Source: Manduca sexta (taxonomy: Eukaryota > Arthropoda > Insecta > Lepidoptera > Sphingidae). From it: a stretch of DNA of 64,000 nucleotides. The notes beneath the pieces were generated by a model, which had not been told where the DNA came from, searched no databases, and was given only the letters and a program-made list of their open reading frames with translations. The position numbers and the translations under genes are program-made. Numbering within the stretch: position 1 is the stretch's first letter; each line of letters starts with the position of its first letter. Positions 58,401 through 60,645 of the stretch are shown piece by piece. Location of the stretch: assembly GCF_014839805.1 (NCBI RefSeq), contig NC_051124.1, positions 7,254,001 to 7,318,000 on the forward strand. The letters run 5' to 3'.

Positions 58401-60439
58401 CATTGTTCACGTCAAAGTCTACTCTAAACTAATAGCATTAAGTGATAATATGGCCTCCTATTGTTAAAAGAATTATTTGTCTAAGAAGATGCAGACATAA
58501 GCGCATTTAATAATTTTTTAAATCTCGTGCAATAATATAGATTTTTTCATTTTAATTCTTGCTAGTAACACAGTATAAATATAGGTGGAGATAGTTGGGT
58601 GTGGAACGATCTGCCGAGACGAATATCCGCAGGTTCAATCCTAAGGGCACCCACCTCTGACTTTTCTAAAGTTATGTGTGTATTCTTTGTGAATTATTGC
58701 TTGATTTAACGGTGAAGGAAAACATTCGGAGTAAAGCTGCACACCTAAGAAGTTATTTATAATAATTTTAAGGGTATTGTTATCCGCACTAAGTCAGCGT
58801 GGTGGACTAAGGCCTAATCCCACTCAGTATTAAAGGCCCGAGCCCAGCAGTGGTACAGTACATACATGATATTATTATATTGTGGCGGTACAATTAGTAT
58901 ATGTATTATAAACCGCCTGCCTGGAAATCTTCCCCTTCGATAGAGGACCGCAACCATCTGTTCCTCTACAGTGGCGTCTATCTATATACGCCGCTAAAAT
59001 ATTTATTAACATAGTACAAAAGTGCTTATGATGTCTTAATTATACTTCTTTACAGGAATGGCGTGTCTTCACGGTTATAGAATACAGACTTGTGCTCCTG
59101 GCGGGAAGAAGTTTGCCTTCGAGGTGATGCCCACGGAGCCCAAACAGAGACACTTTTATTTCCACACCGAGTCTGAAATGGATAGGAAACGGTGAGATTT
59201 GAACATCTTCACGAAACGGGAATTCGTTGAACGCATTTCTATTCGTAGACTATTTTGTCAATACTCAATGACATTAAAAAAAAAATCGTATTTATCGCAT
59301 TTTTTTATATTATAGTTTTCTATAGACGTTTCGAAGACTGCAGCCTTCTGTCAAGTCCCCCAGTAACCATAAAGGCTGCTAATTCTTCGAAACTTCGGGA
59401 GAAAATAATAATATAAAATTCGTGATTAAATCCGAAAAATACTTTTATTTCAATATTTAACATTCGGGTAAACATAAAATATTTGATGTCTTGTTTTTTA
59501 ATTATTTCGAAATTTAAGTATGTGGTACCTAAATAAGATTATTTTGCAGGGAATTATGATCTGTATTAACACATTTTTATTGTTTTTTTTTTAACAGCTA
59601 ATACAATTTTCGCTGTCGTATGCTATAGACTAAAGTATAGTGGTTGTTTTTGTATTGCAGTAAGAGAATCTTTTGTCTCAAATCTAAGTGATGCGAAGCG
59701 GCCGAAATGAAATATTGCAAAGCATATTGAAGCCTAAGCCAACAGTGTAGCATACATCTTTGTATGAATCATAAACATGACGCATGCCTACGCGCAAGTA
59801 GGCATGGACGGTCGCCTTTTTAAAAGAGCTATCGAAATGTCTACTTTATTTCCCTAAGATTGAGTTCATTTTATTATGTACATAGAAAACTAGTTGAAAT
59901 ATCCTATTTCTAACTAAACTTAAGTACCTATATCATTCAGTAGAGTGCTTTATCTCCATATTTACTTACTATATTTTAGTTAACTCTATAAATTGCTCTA
60001 CGAAAGTAACTTTGTGAGATTTTATTTATTTACTCTATTTGTGTATAGAAAATGTCATTTCCTTACTATGGGAAGTTGTTCCTCGCGACAAATCCGTAGA
60101 TTTTTGTTAAAGTTGCTTCAAGTGTCTCAACTGCATGATGGTAAGTGGAGTGAGGTCTAATAAAACGGCGACTGACAAGAGATGATTAACCCTCGACAGT
60201 CGACACAATTATGCCGGCATGTTGGAACCGGATATACACAGACTGATCCCAGAACGCGACATACATGGCCCACTATGTCGGTGTGTATACAGTGGTCGCT
60301 ATGCGGGCGGATATAATATACCACCAGCAAACGTATGTAGTAATGTAAAACGAATATAGCGTCATATAAATTCTCTTTCTTTTTCAGGTGGATGGCTGCA
60401 CTGGAATACTCCATAGACCGATGGATGAAGGCCGGTTGA
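10382..60439 (+). CDS. Giant PDZ-PH-PH scaffold protein (whole gene, 36 visible coding exons, 5' incomplete)
   Basis: Thirty-six exons chain in one frame with GT-AG introns and matching phases, totalling 6561 bp (2186 codons plus stop). Residues below are numbered from the first visible codon. Residues 1-1750 are rich in Ser, Thr, Pro, Lys and Glu with a poly-proline patch (about 209-217), Pro-rich blocks and RSP-type motifs, so mostly disordered. About 1731-1864 is a more ordered Trp/Cys-containing and helical region. About 1866-1945 is a PDZ domain with carboxylate-binding loop EFGFRIHG. About 1960-2062 is PH domain 1 and about 2085-2182 PH domain 2, each ending in the conserved Trp helix ([22 protein letters not shown]). 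PDZ domains bind C-terminal tails and PH domains often bind phosphoinositides, so a submembrane scaffold role is inferred. The start codon is not visible; the first exon begins in phase 0 after a splice acceptor. Orthologue not recognised; the domain order recalls vertebrate PDZ-and-PH proteins but that is not proof. An antisense gene lies in intron 25. Confidence 0.88.
11176..11285 (+). repeat. Foldback element E, left-arm fragment
   Basis: tcggattttatcgcggtttt, ccccgacgttttaaagactt, gcagccttcgaggtcacgg; same sequence at 24062-24320, 49887-50128, 56041-56112 and 59280-59478. Confidence 0.6.
12010..12262 (+). repeat. Dispersed repeat C
   Basis: Near-complete copy with ggtaagtgaagtggggtcca, gccggcctgttggaaccgga and gatataaaatataccct at the end, ending about 160 bp before exon 2. 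Confidence 0.7.
12420..12550 (+). CDS. Exon 2 of PDZ-PH-PH gene
   Basis: Residues 40-83. Acceptor cgcag, donor gtaggt, ends in phase 2. Charged, probably helical start ([20 protein letters not shown]) followed by a Cys/His-containing stretch. No known domain recognised. Confidence 0.8.
12716..12835 (-). mobile_element. SINE A fragment
   Basis: Reverse 3' end: cagccctgtattacataccg, ctactactgagagggattag, cctagtgcggatttg. Confidence 0.6.
13755..13937. mobile_element. Small inverted-repeat element (MITE-like, 183 bp)
   Basis: Begins cttggcccttattctgta and ends agagaataaggcccaag, which are reverse complements with one mismatch. Internally rich in acgcg motifs. No target-site duplication clearly visible. 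Confidence 0.5.
14603..14680 (-). mobile_element. SINE B fragment
   Basis: tcacgccttttatccccgaa, gcagaggcacaactggtcac, ccacttttcgccc are the reverse of the SINE B end. Confidence 0.55.
15110..15300 (+). repeat. Imperfect direct duplication
   Basis: Blocks tctagtattggatat and gcttttcgctaaagtagtcc recur about 110 bp later as tctagtactggatat and gcttttcgctaaagtatgcc. A local two-unit duplication. Confidence 0.45.
17722..18123. mobile_element. MITE F, about 400 bp with about 46-bp terminal inverted repeats
   Basis: Left end atacaaggtcattttgacat followed by gcgttactaaatgaaaccac; right end gtggtttcatttagtaacgc then agtcaaaatgaccttgtat. The arms pair over about 46 bp with few mismatches. Non-coding inside. 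A solo end-like copy is at 36003-36046. Confidence 0.7.
18140..18405 (+). repeat. Non-LTR-type 3' tail repeat
   Basis: Resembles the insect repeat series gtacggaataaaaatctta, ggcaaagtttcattcaattc, tttttgcgttt and cttt-ataatattagtaag. Decayed, directly after MITE F. Confidence 0.45.
18432..18744 (-). mobile_element. SINE A, near full length
   Basis: Reverse orientation: begins at cagccctgtattatatactt and ends at ccaattaggctatcgtcg, including ggtatgcaggttttctcacg and cagtggtgtgtacccttggg. Confidence 0.72.
19395..19612 (-). repeat. Dispersed repeat D
   Basis: Reverse copy: acagtgttcttcaaaccgga, acacactgctgcttggcgg, acttacccaggcggactctc ending gagagagctaccaacagt. Related to the complete copy at 31699-31973. 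Confidence 0.6.
19765..19854 (+). CDS. Exon 3 of PDZ-PH-PH gene
   Basis: Residues 83-113. Acceptor tttcag, donor gtaata, phase 2 to phase 2. Contains an Arg cluster ([19 protein letters not shown]). The frame is forced by the neighbouring exons. Confidence 0.78.
20141..20305 (+). CDS. Exon 4 of PDZ-PH-PH gene
   Basis: Residues 113-168. Acceptor taaag, donor gtgagt. Cys, Arg and acidic segments ([20 protein letters not shown], then [14 protein letters not shown]). More GC-rich than its flanks, as expected for coding DNA. Confidence 0.8.
20364..20652 (+). repeat. Non-LTR-type 3' tail repeat
   Basis: Starts gactagctgacctgacagac, contains aaatcggtccagccgttcac and ends attcatttttatatatatag, a recurrent insect repeat 3' end. 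No coding sequence left. Confidence 0.5.
21462..21610 (+). repeat. Non-LTR-type 3' tail repeat
   Basis: cctgggataaaaattattct, cagcacccgagagtaatata, aaactcttcagctttatata; same family as 570-745. Confidence 0.5.
24062..24320. mobile_element. Foldback element E, both arms
   Basis: Left arm gattttatcggggttattta then tctcccgacgttttgaag; right arm cttcaaaacgtcgggagaaa then ataagtaaccccgataacat. The arms are inverted repeats around a 100-bp middle, so this is a snap-back MITE. Confidence 0.65.
24775..25065 (+). repeat. Dispersed repeat D
   Basis: ctatgtgagagtccgcatat, tgttgtgttccggtttgaag, ggatggcaagcgcagtagaa, ending in cgcttaccatcaggaga. Ends about 80 bp before exon 5. Confidence 0.6.
25143..25247 (+). 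CDS. Exon 5 of PDZ-PH-PH gene
   Basis: Residues 168-203. Acceptor tttcag, donor gtgagt, phase 2 to phase 2. Reads through ENDNAGWPQ-like composition into [15 protein letters not shown], a Ser/Pro-rich stretch. A reverse-strand SINE fragment begins about 45 bp past the donor. Confidence 0.8.
25285..25385 (-). mobile_element. SINE B fragment
   Basis: Reverse SINE B end: caaacactcacgcttttcat, gcagaggcgcaactagtgca, ttacgttccatgatgtgatt. It starts about 40 bp beyond the exon 5 donor. Confidence 0.55.
25950..25982. repeat. Perfect 14-bp hairpin
   Basis: gccagcaaaggatt, loop atccc, aatcctttgctggc. Perfect pairing in AT-rich surroundings; function unknown. Confidence 0.6.
26690..26970 (+). repeat. 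Dispersed repeat D, diverged
   Basis: aatggtggtaggtttttgta, ggtcgtctgggtaggtaatg, ttaagcagcagtgtgcaggc, ending gatcgcttaccataagatga. Confidence 0.5.
27520..27745 (+). repeat. Dispersed repeat C
   Basis: ctgatggtaagtggagtaga, gtgccggcctgttggaaccg, cggaatgcgacacacttacc, ending gatataaaatatattatacc. A minus-strand open frame crosses it but is not a gene. Confidence 0.68.
28645..28900 (+). mobile_element. SINE B, near full length
   Basis: tgcctcggtggattagttgt head, ggtcctggattcgatcccgg, body tcagctcggagtctgaaatt and tcacatcatgggacggaaca, end cttcggggataaatgcgtgc. Confidence 0.73.
29430..30425 (+). mobile_element. SINE A interrupted by a hAT-type MITE
   Basis: Left part 29430-29634 (gcggcgatagcctagttggt to gagggtgtgtgaag); right part resumes at 30300 with gtgtgaagtctaccaatccg and ends in agtatataatataggtctga plus TTA repeats. 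The 8 bp gtgtgaag is present on both sides of the insert. Confidence 0.78.
29635..30299. mobile_element. hAT-type MITE, 665 bp, inside SINE A
   Basis: Terminal inverted repeats cagtggcgaag and cttcgccactg (11 bp perfect), flanked by an 8-bp target duplication gtgtgaag. Both length of duplication and CAGTGGCG start are hAT hallmarks. No transposase; interior has GC-rich stretches such as ctcgcgcgcagtgctcgc. Confidence 0.82.
31040..31225. other. Unclassified GC-rich patch in intron 5
   Basis: Base composition jumps (acggggcccataatcgttga, gcggatgccgtggcctgagg, acccgcaagaccggtgtgtt) without an open frame or match elsewhere in the window. Probably an unrecognised repeat. Confidence 0.35.
31699..31973. 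mobile_element. Repeat D, complete inverted-repeat MITE (275 bp)
   Basis: Left arm actggtggtaggcctctcat then gtgagagtccgtctgggtag; right arm ctacccagacagactctcac then gagacctaccaccagt: inverted repeats over about 45 bp with about three mismatches. Centre has cgagcagcagtgtgtagtcg. It defines the family seen in four other places. Confidence 0.72.
32199..32345 (+). mobile_element. Diverged tRNA-type SINE
   Basis: gccgctgtggcgtagttggc, cttgagttcgactgtaggtc (decayed box B), gataggcttgcccttatcca. Related to SINE B but clearly older. Confidence 0.5.
32440..32690 (+). repeat. Divergent repeat G, copy 1
   Basis: Shares gcatcttaaga-agccgctatta, aactcagctgagaaaaagct and tgacagcttaagcc with 33990-34245 in the same orientation. 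Class unknown. Confidence 0.4.
32739..33055 (+). mobile_element. SINE A, near full length
   Basis: acggactgccaagacgaatg head, then ttcaagtcccaaagggcaca, aaacatcgtgaggaaacctg, ccagcgtggtggactaaggc and tataatacagggctgatatt end. Confidence 0.75.
33574..33830 (+). mobile_element. SINE B, diverged
   Basis: cttcggtggcgtagttgtat, ttgtgcccgatacaataggc, cgccatgggtcggaacagac, ctctggggataaaggtgtga. Confidence 0.66.
33990..34245 (+). repeat. Divergent repeat G, copy 2
   Basis: gcatcttaaggtcgctattt, gccgactcagttgagagcaa, tgataacttaagcttcg; aligns with 32440-32690. Confidence 0.4.
35345..35450. repeat. Nested palindromic foldback with 26-bp hairpin
   Basis: Core arms 35373-35398 (tatgagaatgacatatctta then acgata) and 35403-35428 pair with a single mismatch around a 4-nt loop. 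Outer blocks gttaacgctaa and ttagcgttaatg pair again, so the whole 106 bp folds back. Confidence 0.65.
35573..35896 (-). mobile_element. SINE A, diverged
   Basis: Reverse: tcggtcctgtattacgcact, ggccttagtctattattctg, caggtttcctcacgatgatt, ending aactaggctatcaccg. Confidence 0.65.
36003..36046. repeat. Solo MITE F end
   Basis: atggtttcatataataacgc then aatgtcaagatgaccgtgta is the right terminal repeat of MITE F without its partner. It lies about 120 bp upstream of the poly-proline exon acceptor. Confidence 0.5.
36164..36229 (+). CDS. Exon 6 of PDZ-PH-PH gene (poly-proline)
   Basis: Residues 203-225, a 66-bp microexon encoding a proline run (about [15 protein letters not shown]). Acceptor ttgcag, donor gtaaat. 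Proline runs of this kind are typical ligands for SH3, WW or EVH1 domains (inference). It follows a 10.9-kb intron. Confidence 0.75.
   Translation: MSCPHTDTAATPAASAYHTST
36684..36813 (+). CDS. Exon 7 of PDZ-PH-PH gene
   Basis: Residues 225-268. Acceptor ttttcag, donor gtatgt, ends in phase 0. Contains the basic/hydroxyl motif [16 protein letters not shown] followed by [15 protein letters not shown]; it looks like a short conserved linear motif rather than low-complexity sequence. Confidence 0.85.
37053..37239 (+). CDS. Exon 8 of PDZ-PH-PH gene (Pro/Ala-rich)
   Basis: Residues 269-331. Acceptor tttcag, donor gtaggt. Strongly Pro/Ala/Tyr-rich (for example [20 protein letters not shown]), GC-rich at third positions. 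Probably a disordered proline-rich linker. Confidence 0.85.
37462..37574 (+). CDS. Exon 9 of PDZ-PH-PH gene
   Basis: Residues 331-368. Acceptor tttcag, donor gtaatt. [20 protein letters not shown] followed by a basic SPR motif. The next intron is 66 bp and stop-free, so exons 9 and 10 may also be read as one. Confidence 0.82.
37575..37640 (+). other. 66-bp stop-free in-frame intron (exitron candidate)
   Basis: Donor gtaatt and acceptor tacag are present, but length is a multiple of three and the host frame reads through with 22 residues (start [12 protein letters not shown]), all hydrophobic. Retention would add a hydrophobic segment to a polar protein. Confidence 0.6.
37641..37780 (+). CDS. 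Exon 10 of PDZ-PH-PH gene
   Basis: Residues 369-415. Acceptor tacag, donor gtaaat. Encodes [20 protein letters not shown] and a Ser/Asp-rich end. The same frame continues back through the 66-bp intron. Confidence 0.82.
37852..38490 (+). CDS. Exon 11 of PDZ-PH-PH gene (large, Ser/Asp-rich)
   Basis: Residues 415-628, the largest exon (639 bp). Acceptor ttacag, donor gtaagt. Ser/Pro-rich start ([14 protein letters not shown]), a Gln/Asp-rich segment likely to form a coiled coil around [13 protein letters not shown] and [15 protein letters not shown], then a Ser/Thr/Glu-rich tail with RRKSRR. Confidence 0.9.
38572..38766 (+). CDS. Exon 12 of PDZ-PH-PH gene
   Basis: Residues 628-693. Acceptor tttag, donor gtaata. 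Charged helix-prone segment ([20 protein letters not shown]), then [15 protein letters not shown]. Confidence 0.85.
38987..39127 (+). CDS. Exon 13 of PDZ-PH-PH gene
   Basis: Residues 693-740. Uses the tcatag acceptor: the nearby tcag eight bases downstream would give an early stop, so the frame decides the site. Encodes [18 protein letters not shown] and an RSVSFEEP motif. Donor gtatgc. Confidence 0.8.
39354..39521 (+). CDS. Exon 14 of PDZ-PH-PH gene
   Basis: Residues 740-796. Long T run then cag acceptor; donor gtgggt. Ser/Pro/Glu-rich ([20 protein letters not shown]). Disordered in appearance. Confidence 0.85.
39602..39685 (+). CDS. Exon 15 of PDZ-PH-PH gene
   Basis: Residues 796-824, an 84-bp exon, acceptor ttttcag, donor gtaaat. 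Reads [20 protein letters not shown] and onward. Phase 2 on both sides, so skipping would keep frame. Confidence 0.8.
39775..39925 (+). CDS. Exon 16 of PDZ-PH-PH gene
   Basis: Residues 824-874. Acceptor ttgcag, donor gtactg, ends in phase 0. Contains a short helical, Leu/Gln-rich stretch ([15 protein letters not shown]) and an acidic end ([11 protein letters not shown]). Confidence 0.85.
40027..40555 (+). CDS. Exon 17 of PDZ-PH-PH gene
   Basis: Residues 875-1051 (529 bp). Acceptor accag, donor gtacgt. Pro/Ile/Thr-rich then basic ([20 protein letters not shown]), then Ser/Thr-rich. Intrinsically disordered composition. Confidence 0.88.
40626..40933 (+). CDS. Exon 18 of PDZ-PH-PH gene
   Basis: Residues 1051-1153. 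Acceptor ttacag, donor gtgaga. Ser-rich then Pro/Leu/Asp-rich ([17 protein letters not shown]) then Lys/Glu-rich. Phase 0 at the end. Confidence 0.88.
41042..41248 (+). CDS. Exon 19 of PDZ-PH-PH gene
   Basis: Residues 1154-1222. Acceptor ttgtag, donor gtaatg; 69 codons, phase 0 on both sides. Ser/Gly-rich start ([16 protein letters not shown]), then Lys/Glu/Thr-rich. Confidence 0.85.
41321..41411 (+). CDS. Exon 20 of PDZ-PH-PH gene
   Basis: Residues 1223-1253. Acceptor tttcag, donor gtaaga. Acidic, including [17 protein letters not shown]. Confidence 0.85.
41487..42047 (+). CDS. Exon 21 of PDZ-PH-PH gene (basic, Lys/Ser-rich)
   Basis: Residues 1253-1440 (561 bp). Acceptor ttcag, donor gtaaat. 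Highly charged with KRRKKKAF near the start, possibly a nuclear-localisation-like or membrane-binding basic patch (inference). No folded domain seen. Confidence 0.88.
42127..42253 (+). CDS. Exon 22 of PDZ-PH-PH gene
   Basis: Residues 1440-1482. Acceptor ttcaag, donor gtaata. Arg/Ser/Asn-rich with [16 protein letters not shown]. Confidence 0.82.
42341..42564 (+). CDS. Exon 23 of PDZ-PH-PH gene
   Basis: Residues 1482-1557. Acceptor gattag, donor gtatgt. Ser/Arg-rich, including [14 protein letters not shown] and [15 protein letters not shown]. Confidence 0.85.
42762..42973 (+). CDS. Exon 24 of PDZ-PH-PH gene (Cys/His cluster)
   Basis: Residues 1557-1627. Acceptor tttctag, donor gtaagt. Within it is [17 protein letters not shown]: Cys 1600, Cys 1603, His 1608, His 1614 and His 1616, a spacing that could bind one zinc ion. 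No named zinc-finger family fits exactly. Confidence 0.87.
43206..43391 (+). CDS. Exon 25 of PDZ-PH-PH gene
   Basis: Residues 1628-1689, phase 0 on both sides. Acceptor ttttag, donor gtaata. Pro/Ala segment, then Lys/Arg/His-rich helix-prone tail ([18 protein letters not shown]). The next intron carries the antisense EGF gene. Confidence 0.85.
43579..43710 (-). other. Calcium-binding-type EGF domain in nested gene
   Basis: D-x-N-E-C start, then Cys, CxN followed by PGGF, then C-x-C and a final Cys at the C-terminus: the cbEGF consensus, including the Asp/Asn/Glu residues that bind calcium and the aromatic after GG. Confidence 0.8.
43579..44681 (-). CDS. Nested antisense gene: secreted EGF-domain protein, frameshifted
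   Basis: Intronless, inside intron 25 of the host gene. The first frame starts at ATG 44681 with a signal peptide ([20 protein letters not shown]), then a Cys-rich ectodomain with Asn glycosylation sites (NETV, NDTQ) and a dense Cys cluster ([13 protein letters not shown], about residues 240-252). Near residue 264, at an A7 run (plus strand 43883-43889), the frame breaks. A different frame continues without stop to TAA at 43579 and encodes a calcium-binding-type EGF domain: [26 protein letters not shown], final Cys before the stop. The cysteine pattern runs smoothly across the break, so it is either a sequencing indel or a recent mutation. Total length would be about 365 residues. Family name not recognised; a secreted or extracellular role is inferred from the signal peptide and EGF domain. 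Confidence 0.82.
44613..44681 (-). other. Signal peptide of nested EGF gene
   Basis: The first 22-23 codons encode a Lys, then an uninterrupted Ile/Val/Ser-rich hydrophobic core ending near ASLIEC. Typical of an eukaryotic secretory signal; cleavage is likely around residue 22-23. Confidence 0.75.
44849..44972 (+). CDS. Exon 26 of PDZ-PH-PH gene
   Basis: Residues 1690-1731. Acceptor tttcag, donor gtaaat. Reads [18 protein letters not shown] then Ser/Ala-rich. Starts 168 bp downstream, on this strand, of the nested minus-strand gene's start codon. Confidence 0.83.
44973..45539 (+). other. Intron 26
   Basis: 567 bp of AT-rich sequence; I see no repeat or gene in it. The same is true of introns at 36230-36683 and 45678-46030. 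Confidence 0.55.
45540..45677 (+). CDS. Exon 27 of PDZ-PH-PH gene (Trp-rich motif)
   Basis: Residues 1731-1777. Acceptor aatag, donor gtaaaa. After an acidic Gly/Ser/Glu stretch it encodes [18 protein letters not shown], an unusual hydrophobic, Trp-rich patch in an otherwise polar protein, probably the start of the ordered C-terminal half. Confidence 0.82.
46031..46168 (+). CDS. Exon 28 of PDZ-PH-PH gene
   Basis: Residues 1777-1823. Acceptor ctctag, donor gtgagt, ends in phase 1. Encodes a helix-prone stretch with [20 protein letters not shown]. Joins directly to exon 29 in frame. Confidence 0.83.
46990..47160 (-). repeat. Dispersed repeat C
   Basis: gggttctaacaggccggcat, aattgtgtcgacagccgagg, gtcgacattctctggatccc; truncated copy. 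Confidence 0.62.
47726..47956 (-). CDS. Weak candidate small protein, divergent from 48031
   Basis: 76-codon ORF with ATG and stop, encoding a helix-prone sequence ([20 protein letters not shown]). It begins 75 bp from the candidate alternative first exon on the other strand, so the two could share a promoter. Not recognised and may be chance; base composition is not clearly coding. Confidence 0.22.
   Translation of the reverse strand: MMSRLCFKSVHNITSADEKFRADTSRLVDKQKNLVDTLKIIGDAIKIETVLEIIEHVTVRSGTVNSCESLIVVTQY
47957..48030. promoter_or_regulatory. Possible bidirectional or internal promoter
   Basis: Short gap between two outward-facing ATGs (minus at 47956, plus at 48031). No TATA box is obvious. 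Position, phase logic of the alternative exons and a repeat-free stretch of several hundred bases argue for a promoter; only inference. Confidence 0.25.
48031..48105 (+). CDS. Candidate alternative first coding exon (short isoform)
   Basis: ATG in strong context (A at -3, G at +4), with an in-frame stop 16 bases upstream and no AG between, so it can only be a first exon. Encodes 25 residues starting [18 protein letters not shown], then donor gtactg at 48106, phase 0. It joins in frame to 48245 and on to exon 29, giving about 414 residues of PDZ-PH-PH. No transcript evidence, and a 25-codon ORF could be chance. Confidence 0.35.
48245..48320 (+). CDS. Candidate alternative second exon (short isoform)
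   Basis: Encodes [20 protein letters not shown] then NMGHS; donor gtgagt at 48321 leaves phase 1, matching exon 29. Acceptor is taken as gtag at 48244 (weak pyrimidine tract); tatcag at 48259 keeps the same frame. Both start in phase 0, incompatible with exon 28 (phase 1), which is why I place it in an alternative transcript. An unseen intervening exon is the other possibility. Confidence 0.42.
48414..48539 (+). CDS. Exon 29 of PDZ-PH-PH gene (pre-PDZ helix)
   Basis: Residues 1823-1865. Acceptor tttttag, donor gtaaca. [20 protein letters not shown] then a Leu/Cys/Trp helix. It accepts in phase 1 from exon 28 and equally from the alternative exon ending at 48320. Confidence 0.83.
49887..50128. 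mobile_element. Foldback element E, two left arms in tandem
   Basis: Two successive copies of tatcggattttatcgcggtt-type sequence (49893 and 50020), the second ending in a perfect 20-bp hairpin at 50077-50124 (actttgcagccttcatggtc and its complement, 8-nt loop). Confidence 0.65.
50884..51436 (+). repeat. Mosaic of SINE A and duplicated local sequence
   Basis: SINE A blocks (aacggcgatagcccaggtgg, tatcgcttgctttaacggtg, ctaccaatccgcactgggcc, cagtatataatacagggctt) alternate with copies of local sequence lying just upstream (50884-50985 and 51046-51098). See findings. Confidence 0.65.
52155..52400 (-). mobile_element. SINE B, reverse, next to the PDZ exon
   Basis: tcccgcatttatccctgaag, gtgtgttccgtcccatgata, ccagactccaggctaatact, ending ctacgccaccgaggcagtcc. 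Its head stops 37 bp before exon 30. Confidence 0.72.
52438..52590 (+). CDS. Exon 30: PDZ domain, first part
   Basis: Residues 1865-1916. Acceptor ttgcag, donor gtaagg. [17 protein letters not shown] carries the PDZ carboxylate-binding loop, followed by [20 protein letters not shown], the classic PDZ core. A reverse SINE ends about 38 bp upstream of the acceptor. Confidence 0.92.
52750..52826 (+). CDS. Exon 31: PDZ domain, end
   Basis: Residues 1916-1941. Acceptor tttcag, donor gtactt, ends in phase 0. [19 protein letters not shown] is the PDZ alpha-2 helix and last strand; [10 protein letters not shown] contains the His that in class I PDZ domains contacts Ser/Thr at ligand position -2. Confidence 0.92.
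53111..53287 (+). CDS. Exon 32: PH domain 1, N-terminal half
   Basis: Residues 1942-2000, phase 0 on both sides. Acceptor catcag, donor gtgagt. SGYLWRA then [19 protein letters not shown] is a typical PH strand 1-4 pattern with basic residues where phosphoinositide contacts usually sit. Confidence 0.92.
53288..54930 (+). other. Intron 32
   Basis: 1.6 kb, AT-rich. One dispersed-repeat edge at 54390-54435 (aaccgacttcaaaaaaagga, ttatcaattcgacgtgattt), also present in reverse at about 14525-14570. Nothing else seen. Confidence 0.5.
54931..55116 (+). CDS. Exon 33: PH domain 1, C-terminal half
   Basis: Residues 2001-2062, phase 0 on both sides. Acceptor tttacag, donor gtaaaa. [12 protein letters not shown] strand, then [19 protein letters not shown] and the terminal helix [13 protein letters not shown] with the invariant Trp. 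Notably GC-rich. Confidence 0.92.
55117..56374 (+). other. Intron 33
   Basis: 1.26 kb. A GC-richer unclassified patch at about 55560-55680 and a fragment of element E at 56041-56112 (tttacgcgaatgttagacat, ggattttatcgcggttttaa). Confidence 0.5.
56375..56561 (+). CDS. Exon 34: PH domain 2, N-terminal half
   Basis: Residues 2063-2125. Acceptor tttcag, donor gtaaga. [20 protein letters not shown] fits the PH start, with Lys/Arg spacing (K..K.K....KR) of the kind used for inositol phosphate binding; then [15 protein letters not shown]. Confidence 0.92.
57693..57858 (-). mobile_element. SINE B fragment
   Basis: cacctcacgccttttgtctc, gcaaaggcgcaactggtgca, tagtctccggcttaatactg. Confidence 0.6.
58583..58878 (+). 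mobile_element. SINE A, diverged
   Basis: gtggaacgatctgccgagac, ggttcaatcctaagggcacc, cagcgtggtggactaaggcc, gcccgagcccagcagtggta. Confidence 0.66.
59056..59191 (+). CDS. Exon 35: PH domain 2, C-terminal half
   Basis: Residues 2125-2170. Acceptor tacag, donor gtgaga. [20 protein letters not shown] and [10 protein letters not shown] give the later PH strands leading into the final helix. Confidence 0.92.
59280..59478. mobile_element. Foldback element E, both arms
   Basis: atagacgtttcgaagactgc and ccttctgtcaagtccccc on the left; aaaggctgctaattcttcga, cttcgggagaaaataataat and gtgattaaatccgaaaaata on the right. The arms pair; ends aacattcgggtaaacat. Confidence 0.6.
60123..60330 (+). repeat. Dispersed repeat C
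   Basis: gatggtaagtggagtgaggt, gtcgacacaattatgccggc, gttggaaccggatatacaca, ending ggatataatataccaccagc. Confidence 0.66.
60388..60439 (+). CDS. Exon 36: terminal exon, PH domain 2 end and stop
   Basis: Residues 2170-2186 and TGA at 60437-60439. Acceptor tttcag. [16 protein letters not shown] contains the invariant PH Trp. The protein ends four residues after the helix, so PH2 is the true C-terminus. Confidence 0.92.
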
Positions 60440-60639
60440 CGACGACACATCACTCTGAACGATTCTTTTGACAATTTATAATTTAGTTTCATTAAATACC
60501 TTATTCGACACAACGCTTAACATTCGTTCAATCCAATACAGTCGATAGATCTAGTTATTAAAATTAGTAGGTATATAAAAGTAGCATCTCAATACGCCAT
60601 CTGTATTGGATTGAAAGAAAAAATTCAAATTGTTTTATG

Positions 60640-60645
60640 AATAAA
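60640..60645 (+). terminator. Proximal poly(A) signal AATAAA
   Basis: Canonical hexamer about 200 bp after the stop codon, the first possible cleavage signal of the host gene. Confidence 0.45.

Larger units (their letters stand above)
56562..59055 (+). other. Intron 34 (2.5 kb)
   Basis: Reverse SINE B (57693-57858) and forward SINE A (58583-58878). Otherwise AT-rich, nothing seen. Confidence 0.55.
59192..60387 (+). other. Intron 35
   Basis: 1.2 kb. Foldback element E (59280-59478) and repeat C (60123-60330), which ends about 55 bp before the last exon. Confidence 0.55.
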
